Assembly: GCA_011947345.1 (NCBI GenBank)
Contig: JAAVTG010000843.1
Location: 124,001 to 188,000, forward strand
Length of the DNA stretch: 64,000 nucleotides
Source: Phytophthora quininea
Lineage: Eukaryota; Oomycota; Peronosporomycetes; Peronosporales; Peronosporaceae
Direction of reading: 5' to 3'
The notes below the pieces were generated by a model. That model was given only the letters and a program-made list of their open reading frames with translations. It was not told the origin of the DNA and made no database searches. Made by a program: the position numbers and the translations under genes. Shown here piece by piece: positions 9,497-19,928 of the stretch (positions within the stretch are counted from its first letter, which is position 1; each line of letters begins with the position of its first letter).

Positions 9497-11075
9497 ATGA
9501 CAAGCTCAGCTCGACACGTCTCGCGCTGGAGGCTCTGCCAGGCCCCAGAGGCTGACCACTCGGCTGCAACTTTGTCCAGTTTAAGTCAAGACGACTGTGG
9601 TGCTGTAGAAAAAGTTGTAGCTTCTACCCCGCCCGTGTCGCTGCGATATCTCAACGAGTTCGTCGGCAAACTCCACTGCGCGCCTGCGTTACTGCAGCAT
9701 GGACTGTTCCCAGACGCAAAAGAAGTCACAGAGGTAATATATATTATGATTTGTTAGTTTGTTTTTAGTTTTTAATATATTGTTGTGCTGTAGAGTATGG
9801 CGCTGTTCAATGCGGTGAGGAGATATTTTGTTGCGTCCAAGGAGGATGAGCCAGATGAAGATCTACCTGACGGCATTGTGGTGGTTGGAGATGGCAACAC
9901 CCGTAAGATAAAGTATTTTGTTGTAGTTTTGTGGTTTTTTGTTGACAACTGTTGCTTTTAGCGAGGACGGCGGCCATGTTTGCGTTTCGAATGCGTGGAT
10001 GGATGTGCTACAGTATTGATCCAGCGATGGAGAAGAACTCCAGTGACGTATGTGCAAAATAATTATTATTTATTGAGTTGTGATACTGACGATATTTGTT
10101 ACGGAATGCTAGCGATCGAAGGGCTGGGCAGACGTTGCGAATTTGGTGGTTATACGCAACAAGATCGAGAATGTGCGGATCAAACTGCGCCGTGCGATTG
10201 TGGTGCTTGTCCACGCCCACGTGACACTGGAGCAGGCTTTGAGTGCAGTGCAAGCTGAAGAAATTTGCGGCGTGGTCACCATGCCGTGCTGTAATTGGTA
10301 TAGTCGCCAAGAAGAACTCTTCGGACGTGGGCCTGACCTCGTGTACGATGACTTCAGTGTGCTCTCCGACAAACGAGAGATCCGTTTGTGGGTAGGCGGC
10401 GAGTCGAACAGCGATGTCAATACCTCGCATGCTGATTTCTCCTCGTCCGCAAGTGTCATGAAAGGTTGCGTCCGCAAAGAGTTAGTTGTGGACGATGAGC
10501 CAAGCATAGATGATCGAGGAATTCATCCTATCATAGCAGAAAAGCTGGCGCAGGAATTAGAAAAGAAGCATGATGGCGTGTTGGACTTTATTGGCAATGT
10601 CCTGGGCGAGTTGGCCCGCGATGCGTCAACGATGACACAAGAAGAATATTTCGCTGAAGAGCAAACAATTGGCAGCAGTTTGCCGTCGGCCGTGGCCTCT
10701 CATTTGGCGAGAGATAGCCACGTCCTTGCACTTGGTTGGCACCCTCGACGACTGGCAGTGCGGCTGTTGCTCCGTGCTGGATATACGAATGTCTACACAA
10801 TTTCCATGAAGGAAAAAGTGTTTGTTACAGTGGATGGTAACAGTAATCGCGGTACCAAGCGACTGCAATTGCAGTTGTACAAGTGCGGTGTTAACTTGGA
10901 TGCCGATGGAGAAGATGAGGAAGTGGTGAAATTGGAGCCGTGCGGGTACTTCACGTTGCATTCTTCCTTCTCTTTGTCATCTACTGGCGATGAAGGTGAA
11001 GAAAGCAATGAAGAACAAACCACTGTCTTATTCAAGAGCGAGGAGCTCCAACACCGCCATTGGAGTGCGTACTAG
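9497..11075 (+). CDS. Spliced gene, Rossmann/methyltransferase-like protein of unknown function
   Basis: From ATG 9497 four exons join in frame across three short introns: 9734-9793 (60 bp), 9903-9961 (59 bp) and 10048-10112 (65 bp). All three are GT...AG, and the exon phases are consistent. The product contains GIVVVGDGNT, RTAAMFAFRMRGW and YSIDPAME, which look like the glycine-rich nucleotide or SAM loop and the acidic end of strand 2 of a Rossmann fold. Then come VLVHAHVTLEQAL and a TMPCCNWY motif reminiscent of the catalytic segments of nucleic-acid methyltransferases. The first frame closes at 11075, but the next frame (to 11886) overlaps and may be the rest of the same protein. A 91-bp GT-AG span at 10946-11036 would join them in the right phase. 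Confidence 0.65.
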
Positions 11076-11886
11076 ACGCTGGCTTCCTCTCCGCGGCTTC
11101 CGAGGTCGCGCCAACAAGAGTCCTGCATTCTTCCGTCAACTGTGCGTCACACTGGGCCAACTTGTATCTGCTTGCGGCTATACTTCAACTAGTATCGCTC
11201 GAAATGCTTCGCTGGTCTGCCTTACGCCGCGTAAGCAATGGCGTAAGAAAGACTACCTAGCTCATGAAGACCTTGGCTACGATATTCAGTCGCTCATCGC
11301 TGTCAGGAAACAGTTTCCGGGGACGCCCGTGTTCGTTTATTGTTGCTTCCAGCGGCAAAAACTCCATGACCTAGCGGCTGTGCCATCTACTAACACCGCT
11401 GAAACAAACACCACGACTCGAGATGCAGCAATTGCAACGTGGCAGCAGCTAGAGAACCATCTGAAAGCTCGACAAAGAGAATTAGTAGAAGAGTTGGTGG
11501 TGATCGACAGCCCCAGCGCTCGAGTGAAAGCCGCAGAGGAGGAAGAACAGGCGGTGGCAGCAGTCACTAGTAATAAGCAGCAAGTGAAGAAGGTTTACGT
11601 TCAAATTACGGGCGAGATTTCACGCGTCCGCAAGTTTAGCAACGGAATGGCATTTCTATCTCTCGAGCTGGCTGGAAGTGGCTACGATAGACCACTGCAA
11701 GTGTTTTTGCAGCGCGAGACACTGAACTGGTCTCCGTCCAAATTTGCCAAGGTGGTAAGCCTGCTCCGTAAGGGCGATGAACTGGTTGCCGTTGGCTTCA
11801 TGGCCCGCAACACTCGTGGCCATTCGATGCTGCAAGTGGAAGCACTGTCGCTGGCTCGCAGCGGCCAGTTTGAGTCTTTTAACTAA
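10990..11886 (+). CDS. OB-fold (tRNA-anti-like) protein, probably the C-terminal half of the preceding gene
   Basis: This frame encodes LCVTLGQLVSACGYTSTSIA, a mid segment with LGYDIQSLIAVRKQFPG, an acidic coiled stretch, and from about residue 205 an OB-fold: VYVQITGEISRVRKFSNG, MAFLSLEL and DELVAVGFMARN. Such domains bind single-stranded nucleic acid or tRNA. The first ATG falls in a region that also reads as the end of the previous frame, so an independent start is doubtful. A tRNA-modifying or nucleic-acid-handling two-domain enzyme is a reasonable inference with the upstream Rossmann part, but no family name is certain. Confidence 0.55.
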   Translation: MKVKKAMKNKPLSYSRARSSNTAIGVRTRRWLPLRGFRGRANKSPAFFRQLCVTLGQLVSACGYTSTSIARNASLVCLTPRKQWRKKDYLAHEDLGYDIQSLIAVRKQFPGTPVFVYCCFQRQKLHDLAAVPSTNTAETNTTTRDAAIATWQQLENHLKARQRELVEELVVIDSPSARVKAAEEEEQAVAAVTSNKQQVKKVYVQITGEISRVRKFSNGMAFLSLELAGSGYDRPLQVFLQRETLNWSPSKFAKVVSLLRKGDELVAVGFMARNTRGHSMLQVEALSLARSGQFESFN

Positions 11887-12002
11887 AGTTCTGCGGGCAT
11901 CACTAATGGCATGTATTGTATGCCATCATTGCTGACAGACAATACTAGTTTTTATTATCATGGTATACACGAGCTGCCCTTCACACAACACTGATGTCGC
12001 CT

Positions 12003-13525
12003 CTAAACGTCCTGCAGACTGGGATGCGTCGAGAACACCAGCTCCTTCCAATCTTCCATCGCCAGAGCCATCGTCTGATGCAGGATTGTTTTCTCCAGGA
12101 TCAGCATGCGCCGTATCTCGATCTTGCGCGTCCGATCTTGTTTATTGTCCCCCGTCAAGTCTGCCAGAATACGCTCGTCCTCTTCCAGAGTGGTGGGGTA
12201 TTGTTGCAGCAACGTCTTGCACGTCGACATAACCGCTCGCGTGAAAACGAACTCGTTGCGGAGACTTAAAATACGCCGCTCACTCTCGGGCTTTTTCTTT
12301 TTTCTTTTGGAGGTAGCAAATCCATAAAGCGAGGCATCTCCGAGCCCGACAGCAGCTTCAATTTCAACGACGTTGAAATCTTCTCGCCGATCTTGTCGCT
12401 GTCGTAGAATAATTCGTAGCTTCCGTTGATACTTTCGTTCAAATGGGACTGCACCATGAAGTTTTTCACGTCGACCAAAGGGTCACTAGGGTCCAATCCA
12501 ATGGTGATATCCACCTTGTCCAACTGACGCGAAGGGTGAGAGCGCATGAAGCCGTTGTTCAGCATGAGTTGCACTGACGGTTTGCCAGGCATTGTCAGAC
12601 GAACTTCTTGTCCGGTGGTGTACAACGATGTCGCGTACACTACTAACCGGTTGTTACTTTGATCGAATTCTACTCTGCTTGGCGGACAAACATTGTTGCT
12701 GCCATCGTCCTCTGTACACAGTCCAATGGTCGACAAAATAGGCGCCAACACGACGTCTTCTTCACGGCTTCCGAATGGAAAAGCACTTGCCCAAACGACT
12801 CCCATGGCGTAGCGGAAATTCTCGAGTGAAAGCTTCTTTCTTAAAATTGGGGGATCCACAGCTTCGGCCGAAGTCACAGGTTCCAGCAGTGCATCGTAAA
12901 AGGCTTCCACAGCGTTTTCCCGAACCAAAGTGTATCTTAGTAGCTGAGATCCATCCAATTCGTCCGTCTCTTCCTTGTCATAGAACATGGAGCTGTTCAA
13001 TCCTTCCATCGACGGCAAAGTCGAAATGAACTCGGAGTAATTCGAGCTCGCTCCTAGTGCACGTTCTTCCAGTAAATGTAGCGCCATTGCAATTGCAGGA
13101 GGTAAATCCGGGTTCACCTCGAGTAGTAGCCCCACCCGACCTCTAGCAGCAGATTTCAGACTCATCACCTTGTCCATTGGCAGCGACAGTAGTTCATCGC
13201 CGATTGACACGTCTTGGGTCGTAGCGTACGCTACTCCACGACCAAAAGTGAAACCCGAAGGCTCCAGTACGGTGGACACGAAGGTGGCGAGTTTCTTGGT
13301 ACTTCCAACCGGTCGGATGTTAATCCCCATCGGCTCCCCACCGGCCAATTTTCGACCGCCAAGAACCGGTCGATCCGAGCGAGACGAAGTGGACTGGTCA
13401 AACTGCATCTTGGACTCCGGATCGAGATCGAATTCCACCTCGACATCTGCTCGAGGAGTCGTGTCGACTTCTCCACCCACGTCGATGGACAATGCCGAGA
13501 TGGTGAAGATGACACGCGATTGCAA
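12003..13525 (-). CDS. SET-domain protein with Rubisco-LSMT-type substrate-binding domain, frameshifted in an A-rich run
   Basis: The long frame runs to 12266 and reads as a SETD6/RLSMT-type lysine methyltransferase. GRGVAYATTQDVSIGDELLS is the SET entry. A helical insertion follows (MALHLLEERALG, EFISTLPS), then VVWASAFPF and a substrate-binding tail. The canonical RxNxH and GExx core is poorly visible, so catalysis is uncertain. At 12291-12312 the coding strand has a run of A and G, and a one-base slip there moves into the frame ending at 12003. That frame begins ERRILSLRNEFVF and continues with DERILADL, a typical end of this domain. The first in-frame ATG is at 13408. An ATG at 13565 in another frame begins a hydrophobic leader that could be a signal sequence if spliced or frame-joined. 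Confidence 0.72.
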
Positions 13526-13649
13526 AGAGTAATATCGAGATGGAAGCGTAAGAAGAAGTCGCCATGTTATTCACGCTTGTGGGTTGGAGGTCGACTCGAG
13601 GAATGGTGCGCGTCAAACGTAACGATATCTTTTGAAAGGACACGAAAAG

Positions 13650-14071
13650 ATCGCTAGCAACTTACAACTTCAACTTGTCCAGCAATAAAAAGTTATTAAC
13701 TTTTCGTGACTACTCTACCAGTTGGTGGTCGGAGGATTTCCCTCGCGAGCCAGATGAACTGCCACACGACGGGCTGGTCACAGGATGGGACGGCAAGGGC
13801 TCCATAATCAACGTAAAAAATCTTAGACTACTTGCTGTCTGTCCGTTTGTCGGTCGGTCCGTCGCCGAGTTTCGATGGACAAGATCCGGCGCTTCCAATC
13901 GCTGCCGAGCGCCAGCGACGGGGCGCCCATTCGCCGAAAGAGTTTCAGCCAATCGCTGCCGAGCGGAGCGAAGGCGGCCCGAGGTGAACCACACCAATAG
14001 TAGGGTGGTACACACCAAACGTACTTAATGAAGAGGTCGATAGTAGTCCCACACAACCAAAGCCAAACGCG
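13650..14071. other. Intergenic, GC-rich with a 17-bp direct repeat
   Basis: No supported gene. CCAATCGCTGCCGAGCG occurs twice, at 13895-13911 and 13949-13965, separated by 54 bases. Sequence with the GAGCGGAGCGAAGGCGG style seen here recurs near the palindromes behind the Helitron helicase (16390-16460), so this may be the 5' flank of that element. Confidence 0.4.
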
Positions 14072-14476
14072 ATGGAGCGTGGGAACGTTACCTGCGCTCG
14101 CTGCTCCGCCGAGGTGACGCGTGCGCCGCTCGACCTCGACGGCCTCGGCCACCAGTGCCTCCGCTGCGTTTGCTGCGAGGAGCTCCTCGAGTGGGATGCC
14201 TTCGAGAGGCCACGCGCCAGGAGTGCATCGCGGCGGTGTCGGGCGTGCGAAGGCCAGCGCAGCTTCTGGCACAGCACCGCCGCCGAGCAGCCGCTGGCAC
14301 GGTTGGACCGGCGGCAGGAGACCATGGCCCTGGTGGCGGTCACCATCGGCCCGCCGACGCTGCCACCGCCACTACCACCTCGCGAAGCTCGCCACCGTCG
14401 TCGACGCCGCCGAGTCCACGAGCGACAGATCGCGCGTCGCCGTCGCTACCGCCAGGGACAGGCCATTGGCTGTTAA
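14072..14476 (+). CDS. Small cysteine-rich, arginine-rich hypothetical protein
   Basis: A 134-codon ATG frame in GC-rich sequence. The first 70 residues contain CARC, CLRCVCC and CRAC spaced like a pair of zinc-binding knuckles of LIM or B-box size. The tail is a basic RRRRRR/RRYRQGQ run after a poly-proline stretch. Overlapping frames on both strands are also open because of the base composition, so it may be non-coding. It sits between the SET gene and the Helitron helicase and could be a captured gene fragment. Confidence 0.3.
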   Translation: MERGNVTCARCSAEVTRAPLDLDGLGHQCLRCVCCEELLEWDAFERPRARSASRRCRACEGQRSFWHSTAAEQPLARLDRRQETMALVAVTIGPPTLPPPLPPREARHRRRRRRVHERQIARRRRYRQGQAIGC

Positions 14477-14816
14477 TAGCCTCCGTGAATACATTCGTTT
14501 TCATTTCGGCCAAGTCGGTTAAATTTGTGTTATATTGTGCATTGATACAAAAACAGTGGTAAGACGGGCAGCAGCGTAAAATTCGGATAGGACCGTGATG
14601 ACGATCGTGGTCGTTCCAGGTGATAGTCGTCCGTTGGCCCGCCCGCGCGAGAAGCCAAACGAAATCCTGCGTTATTTAGATGCTTGGTATATTGCTCCTG
14701 TGGAGACATGCATCCGGCTTTTGAATTACAGGATCAAGACATGACGTATCGACGACCAGCGCTTCGCGTAACGACGGGGCAGGTCATCTACGTGGGAAGT
14801 TTCACAAAAGCTTTTC

Positions 14817-16220
14817 TTTGTTGATGGGCATGGTGGAACGGGAAAGTCTACGCTACTTCGACACATTTTGGCCAGGGTGCGTCTGGATGGGAAGATTGCA
14901 CTTGCTGTTGCATCCAGTGGAATTGCGTCTCTGCTTCTCATGGGCGGACGTACGGCGCATTCTACTTTCAAAATTCCGCTGAAACTGGACAAGGACTCTA
15001 CGTGTTCGATTTTCAAACAGTCGCACCTGCGCAAGCTTATCCAGCAGACCAGTTTGGTCATTTGGGATGAAGCTCCGATGACGCATCGCCACGCGTTTGA
15101 GGCTGTCGACCGAACGCTACGGGACATTATGGATAACCCCAGGGAGCCTTTCGGCGGAAAGGTTTTTGTGCTCTCAGGAGATTTCCGCCAGATCCTTCCT
15201 GTCGTGAAGAGAGGCACGCCTGCAGAAACGATCAACGCGTGTATAAAGGAATCGCCTCTGTGGAGACACTGCTTGCAGGTTCGGTTAACACAGAATATGC
15301 GCATTGGGAGCGAGGGGACAGGAGAAAGCGACGAGGATATCCTCTCTTTCTCTGAATTTTTGCTTGCCGTTGGAGAGGGTCGGCACGAAAAACATGCGGA
15401 TCTTGGCAATGACTACATCAAGATTCCAGCTGATATGCTGATCCCGAATCCTCCTGTAGAAGACGACGAGGACGAGGAAATAGCTCCAGGGGCAATACCA
15501 AGGGGTATGACTCGCATCATTGACGCAATGTATGCCGACGTTGACAATCCGGAGGTTGCGACGGATGAATATTTTGCCAGCCGGACGATTTTGACGACTA
15601 CGAATGAGACGGTACGGAGAATCAACGAGGCAGTCGCAGCTCGACTTCCGGAGACAGCGCGGGAGTATTTGTCGGTGGACTCGGTGGAGGAGGATGACGG
15701 AACGTTTTTCGAGCAGGAGTTCCTCCACTCGGTGAACATGAACGGGATTCCACCTCACAGACAACTGCTCAAGAAGGGCATCCCCATCATGATGATGAGA
15801 AATCTGAATCCGGATCTTGGACTGTGCAACGAAACGCGTCTACGAATCGTCGACTTGAAGGACCACGTCATTAGAGCAACAATTATGACTGGAGAACGAA
15901 CAGGCCAAGAAGTACTCATCCCGAGAATTATGTTCGTGAGCGACGACGACAACTCCGATTTCCCCTTCCGGCTACGACGAAAGCAGTTCCCCGTGCAACC
16001 AGCATTCGCCATGACGATTAACAAGGCCCAAGGTCAGACGGTGTTAAACTTGGGGCTGTACTTGGCTTCTCCGTGCTTTTCCCATGGCCAGTTGTATGTG
16101 GCGTTGTCTCGCGTGACCTCTCGAAGCAAGTTCAAGGCATTGATTGAGTATCCAGAGTTCGTAGACCCGGACGGAGGAGTGTACACGAGAAACATCGTGT
16201 ACATGCAGATTTTTGATTAG
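14817..16220 (+). pseudogene. Helitron Pif1-like helicase, 5'-truncated
   Basis: The frame is open from about 14781, and the helicase proper begins with VDGHGGTGKST (Walker A) at 14820-14852. It continues with VASSGIASLLLMGGRTAHSTF, VIWDEAPM (Walker B), VLSGDFRQILPVV, TQNMR, FAMTINKAQGQT and HGQLYVALSRVTSR, which are the ordered Pif1/Helitron helicase motifs. The helicase lacks the HUH Rep domain that normally precedes it, so the copy is truncated and not autonomous. Helicase motifs and reading frame are otherwise well kept to the stop at 16220. Rolling-circle transposition by Helitrons needs both Rep and helicase. Confidence 0.85.
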
Positions 16221-16320
16221 GAGTCGAGGTGCATTGCTAGGCTAGATGTAGTAGCTTGCCACTACGAACTAGAACCTAGCTTTATGTTGGACAAATGGCA
16301 CTTGGCAATTTTCATGTGTT

Positions 16321-16338
16321 TTATAAAATATTTTATAA
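16321..16338. repeat. 18-bp perfect AT palindrome
   Basis: TTATAAAATATTTTATAA reads the same on both strands. It lies 100 bases behind the Helitron helicase stop and just before the inverted-repeat element at 16351. Confidence 0.6.
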
Positions 16339-16350
16339 GCCTGTACGATT

Positions 16351-16494
16351 TAGATTACACTACTTACTAATTCGTGTAAAAGCTACATCATCCCGCCGAA
16401 GCGTAGCGGAGGCGGGCGGTCCAGCTGCATCCAACCATAACCCACCGCCACGTAGCGGCGGCGCTCGGCTAGTTGAATACAGTAGTGTAATCTA
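16351..16494. repeat. 144-bp element with perfect 14-bp inverted ends
   Basis: TAGATTACACTACT at 16351-16364 is the exact reverse complement of AGTAGTGTAATCTA at 16481-16494. Between them are GC-rich near-palindromes (CCGCCGAAGCGTAGCGGAGG and CCACGTAGCGGCGG). It could be a tiny foldback element or the terminal structure of a Helitron-like element. No target-site duplication is evident. Confidence 0.55.
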
Positions 16495-17062
16495 CGATGG
16501 AGACACGCCCTTAGGCTTTGAAAATTAAAGGTTTAAAAGGAAACACTTGACGTGTCGATACAAGGACACCGGTTACCCCAACTATGTTGTCTTGTAGGGG
16601 ATCACAACATGTTTGTGCCATTTTGCTACGGTTTGACGAGGCCATTTCATCACGCCATTTCGAGATTATGGTGGGAAATCCATCGCTAAGATAAGTAGAA
16701 TCCTTCGCGATTGTGTTTTTATCTGCAAGGTACAATAAAAAATCTCTGGTAGGTGAACTATAGGGCTTGCTGACGCAACCGCTACAGGATATACTAGTAA
16801 TCGTGTCTTCCTTGAAGATCACAAACTGTGGACTCGCTTGGATTCCTGTTGAGTCCGAGTGCTGTTGGATCAATGCCGCTGCCCATCGATTCAATGGACT
16901 GCGCCATCACCGGCAGTACAGCCCTTATGTTTTTCATACTACCGCGTCTACAGTTTTATTTCATTGGATCGGCATATTTCTGTCTCATAGCACGAGATCT
17001 AGTTGGTGAGGTGCGTTATCATCCATGACCAGCCACGCAATGGCGATGACAGGAGAATAAAA

Positions 17063-17396
17063 GGGAGGAAACTATGGAGATCAAGGTTACGGAGATCGAG
17101 GCAACATAAAATGGAATTCTGAGCTTGTAGTTCATAGAGCGCTAAAATCTATCGCCCAGCCGAAACCCAAAACTTACGCTCGCTGCGCTGGTTTGTGTGA
17201 CCCCAACCCCTAAAGGGGGCATCTCGCTTCGCTCGATCGGTGGCCAAGCTATAAAACTTGCTTAGTCCGGGGTTTAAGTCCGCGTGCTCTGCACACGAGC
17301 CTTAAACCGCCGGCATCGATTTGGGCTTCGTGCTGTTTGTCATAAGTTTGGAGGACTTTTATGTTGCCTCGATCTCCGATCTCTATAGTTTTTCCC
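17063..17396. mobile_element. 334-bp MITE with ~45-bp inverted ends and 8-bp target duplication
   Basis: The ends match as reverse complements. The left end begins GGGAGGAAACTATGGAGATC and the right end closes CTATAGTTTTTCCC. The inner parts of the inverted repeat (17091-17110 and about 17358-17378, core GAGATCGAGGCAACATAAAA) are identical. The repeat GAATAAAA flanks both sides exactly (17055-17062 and 17397-17404). No coding capacity is present. Internal short hairpins include GGTTTAAG/CTTAAACC. The duplication length and GGG terminus suit a MULE- or hAT-type non-autonomous element. It lies 167 bp before an RxLR start codon. Confidence 0.85.
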
Positions 17397-17430
17397 GAAT
17401 AAAAGCAGCAACACCACTCAACAGGTGTAG

Positions 17431-17441
17431 CAGATCGCCAG
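17431..17441 (+). promoter_or_regulatory. Shared upstream motif CAGATCGCCRG, copy 1
   Basis: CAGATCGCCAG lies 122-132 bases before the ATG of the RxLR gene at 17563. The same motif occurs upstream of both related RxLR genes (31516 and 32646). It is either an inherited promoter element or simply residual homology. Confidence 0.4.
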
Positions 17442-17463
17442 CAGAAATCACGCCACTATTTGT

Positions 17464-17494
17464 TAAGTCTCACTGAAGGCTTCGGTGAGACTTA
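17464..17494. promoter_or_regulatory. Strong hairpin in the effector upstream region
   Basis: TAAGTCTCAC pairs perfectly with GTGAGACTTA, and inside the loop GAAG pairs with CTTC, giving a near-continuous 15-bp stem. It lies about 70-100 bases before the RxLR start and just before the Inr, so it could lie at or near the promoter. Confidence 0.4.
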
Positions 17495-17512
17495 GCTAGC
17501 CATCAGTTTGAC

Positions 17513-17529
17513 AGCTCACTTTTCAATTG
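17513..17529 (+). promoter_or_regulatory. Oomycete Inr-like core promoter
   Basis: AGCTCACTTTTCAATTG matches the oomycete initiator with C for T at one position, 34-50 bases before the ATG at 17563. Confidence 0.6.
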
Positions 17530-17562
17530 TCTCTCGAGCCGCCAAGCCCACTTCCACTCAAG

Positions 17563-17988
17563 ATGCGCCTCTCTACGGTCCTCCTGGCCATTGCTGTCAC
17601 GACTTTCGTCGACACTAGCAATGCTTTCTCGACGGACGCTGAGCAGAACAACATCGCAAAACTAGAAACCTCGGAGTTAGATCGTGTTCTCGAATACGAC
17701 GACAAGTCCAAGCGGTTCCTCCGTTCCAGCAAGTATGCGGAACTAGACGAAGACGGCAACGACGACGACGATGGCGACAACAGCCTGGAAAGCGACGACG
17801 ATGAAGAGTGTGCCGTACAGCAGATTAAATTCAACAAGGCGACGTTCAACAGCATGCTCAAAAACAAGAAGGTTGCTAATAAGAAACTCAAGGAGTTGAT
17901 CGCACTCAAACACACCGTGAAGGAGGTGCGTCAATTACTGCGAGCTTCCAACAACAAGAAGTACAAACCGCTTCTGCAAAATTCATGA
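17563..17988 (+). CDS. RxLR secreted effector, family member 1, C-terminus truncated by frameshift
   Basis: The ATG at 17563 opens a 141-residue protein with a signal peptide (MRLSTVLLAIAVTTF..., cleavage near residue 20-22). RFLR is at 51-54 and is followed by a long acidic run that ends DDDEE in place of a clean EER. The C-terminal part (FNKATFNSMLKNKKV, LKELIALKHTVKEVRQLL) matches the paralogue at 32799, where the first motif has W in place of M. The stop at 17986 lies early. The next frame after it continues with a QSQGRKP ending like that of its paralogue, so one base was probably lost near 17965-17985. RxLR proteins are secreted and enter plant cells to suppress defence; this protein's target is unknown. 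Confidence 0.78.
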   Translation: MRLSTVLLAIAVTTFVDTSNAFSTDAEQNNIAKLETSELDRVLEYDDKSKRFLRSSKYAELDEDGNDDDDGDNSLESDDDEECAVQQIKFNKATFNSMLKNKKVANKKLKELIALKHTVKEVRQLLRASNNKKYKPLLQNS

Positions 17989-17999
17989 AGCTCCGCAAG

Positions 18000-19198
18000 C
18001 AGAGTCAGGGACGTAAGCCGTAGACGCATTTCCAAAGCACTATCACGGACGTAGGAAAGTGTGTAAGCGTTTTCTCCTGCCACAGACAAACCCTTCTATA
18101 TTCCCCCATCCATAAGAATATACGCTTTATAAGAATTGTTGTTGGTTCCCGAATGACCACCCCATACAAGCCCTATATAATATTCCCCCTCCCCCTCTAA
18201 AGGACAAAAGGTATTAAAATTCCTCGATATCCTAATAGAGGGTGCTTAACTATGGGAGCTATATTGTGTTGAAAAGTAAGGTTATCCGACTCGAGCAATA
18301 GTTGAGGAGACATTTGGCTGTTTTCGCTTCGCAGCATCCATGCCGGAGAACATGGATACCGCGTACTGCGTCTGCTGGCAGCCGTTTGTCACTGCACTGA
18401 GCAGTGAACTTACTAATAAACGTGCTAATATACTGGAGATCCTTCTTGATATCTACTGTTGTGAGCTGTCCCAATATTGAGCGCCAATCCCCTACGATTT
18501 CGTCTTCTACAAGCTCGTCGGGGACTGCCCACTCGCATGGATGATGCTTAAGAAGGCCTGTGTGCTTATAGGGGTGGCGAACACGGAGCTGGGCGTCTTA
18601 TTCCAGCGCCACACTATCGTTTGATGGATAGGAACATTGCAGGTCTTGCTAGCAGCGATGAAAATCCATTTTGGGTCAGAAGTAGGACGTAGCGTTTGGC
18701 GCAATAAGGTTGGGCATGCTGCCGACGGTCGGCCCGAGTCTTTCAGCACGGATTGTACCAATCATTCGGTACACTCTTAGGTAGTACCATCCATTTGATA
18801 CCCCTCCTATAAGAATGCCCCCCTTTATAAGACTAAATACCCTCTGACCGACGACATTCTTATAAACGGGTTGGTCTGTACCTCCGTCTCAATATCGCAA
18901 ACAATTAGAAAACGATTACGTTCGATGAAAATAAAGCCCTTTCATTGGACAATTTTCAGGGGCACTTGCCTTACGGCTCTGCTAACCTTGACCTCGCAAG
19001 TTCGTTCAGAGTGAGCAACACACTATTAATACGCATGTCTAACGGTATGGCCTACTATGACTGCGCTTCGGGGATGAGAGGGCTGCTGCATCCTAAAATA
19101 CCATATTCCTTTGTCAGACATGCGCACTATTAGGGAGGTATCAGTAGTTTACCTGCATTTACGATGATGAAAAACAACAGAAAATGCCGTGTAAAACT
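18000..19198. other. Gene-poor stretch
   Basis: No supported gene. Short frames on the minus strand (18507-18761) show no recognisable domain. The sequence is AT-leaning with scattered poly-C/T runs near 18100-18250. Confidence 0.5.
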
Positions 19199-19860
19199 AG
19201 AGGATTGGGCTGGAAGTGCTACTGTTAGGCATTACATGCGTTTTTGTGGGCATTTTTTTGCCTAACTTGGCGTACCTTCAGGCGACTCCATGTGTAGTTC
19301 TAGCAGTCAACCTCGTCTCCTTCGTATCAATCTCAACGCATTTTGTACCCACTCACGCGCGCTTGCAAAGCGTGAATTGTCGGGTCGTTGTGCAGCATTC
19401 ACGCACTGCAACAGCTGCAGCCGCAGCTCCAGCGTCGACAGCCAAACTTCGCGAATTATCGACCATGCCCAGCGGTCCGTACACTGCTGTCGTCTATTTG
19501 CCAGCTCTGGAAAGAAACATTACCAGCTACTTTCGACACAGGCTGTGCATCGAACTGTAGTTGGTCTTGGATGTTCGTTGTGTTGGTCTTCCTCGATGTC
19601 AACATCCATCTGCTCACGCGAAAAACCATTTTAGTCAATACAAATTTCAAATGTAAATAAATTCAGCTTTTAGCACCTTATATTTTGAATGACCTGTGAA
19701 TAAACAGTAAACCTGTAGAAAGTATGCAAAAAGCGAATTTATTAACGTTGACCACTTGGAATGTGTATTGGCTCGGTACCTACTTTTGGTGTGCGCCACA
19801 TAATGCCGAATTAATCCCTTCAGGGCTGCCGCACTACGTAACCGTTGCACTACCAGGAGA
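19199..19860 (+). repeat. Dispersed ~0.65-kb repeat, copy 1
   Basis: From AGAGGATTGGGCTGGAAGTG at 19199 to the TTGCACTACCAGG end near 19860, this sequence is closely similar to the reverse complement of 29537-30158. The 114-residue open frame inside (19216-19560) and its neighbours are repeated almost unchanged in the other copy. I do not read a coding function from them. Confidence 0.7.
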
Positions 19861-19928
19861 ACACCTACCCACTTTAATATTGTCCTCACGATCACTCACG
19901 GCCACTCACAAAGACGATCAAAGGACAC

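Noticed and set aside
16230..16280. Short hairpin followed by CTAG as a Helitron 3' terminus
   Set aside because: The stem is only about 5 bp, and the expected T after CTAG is missing.
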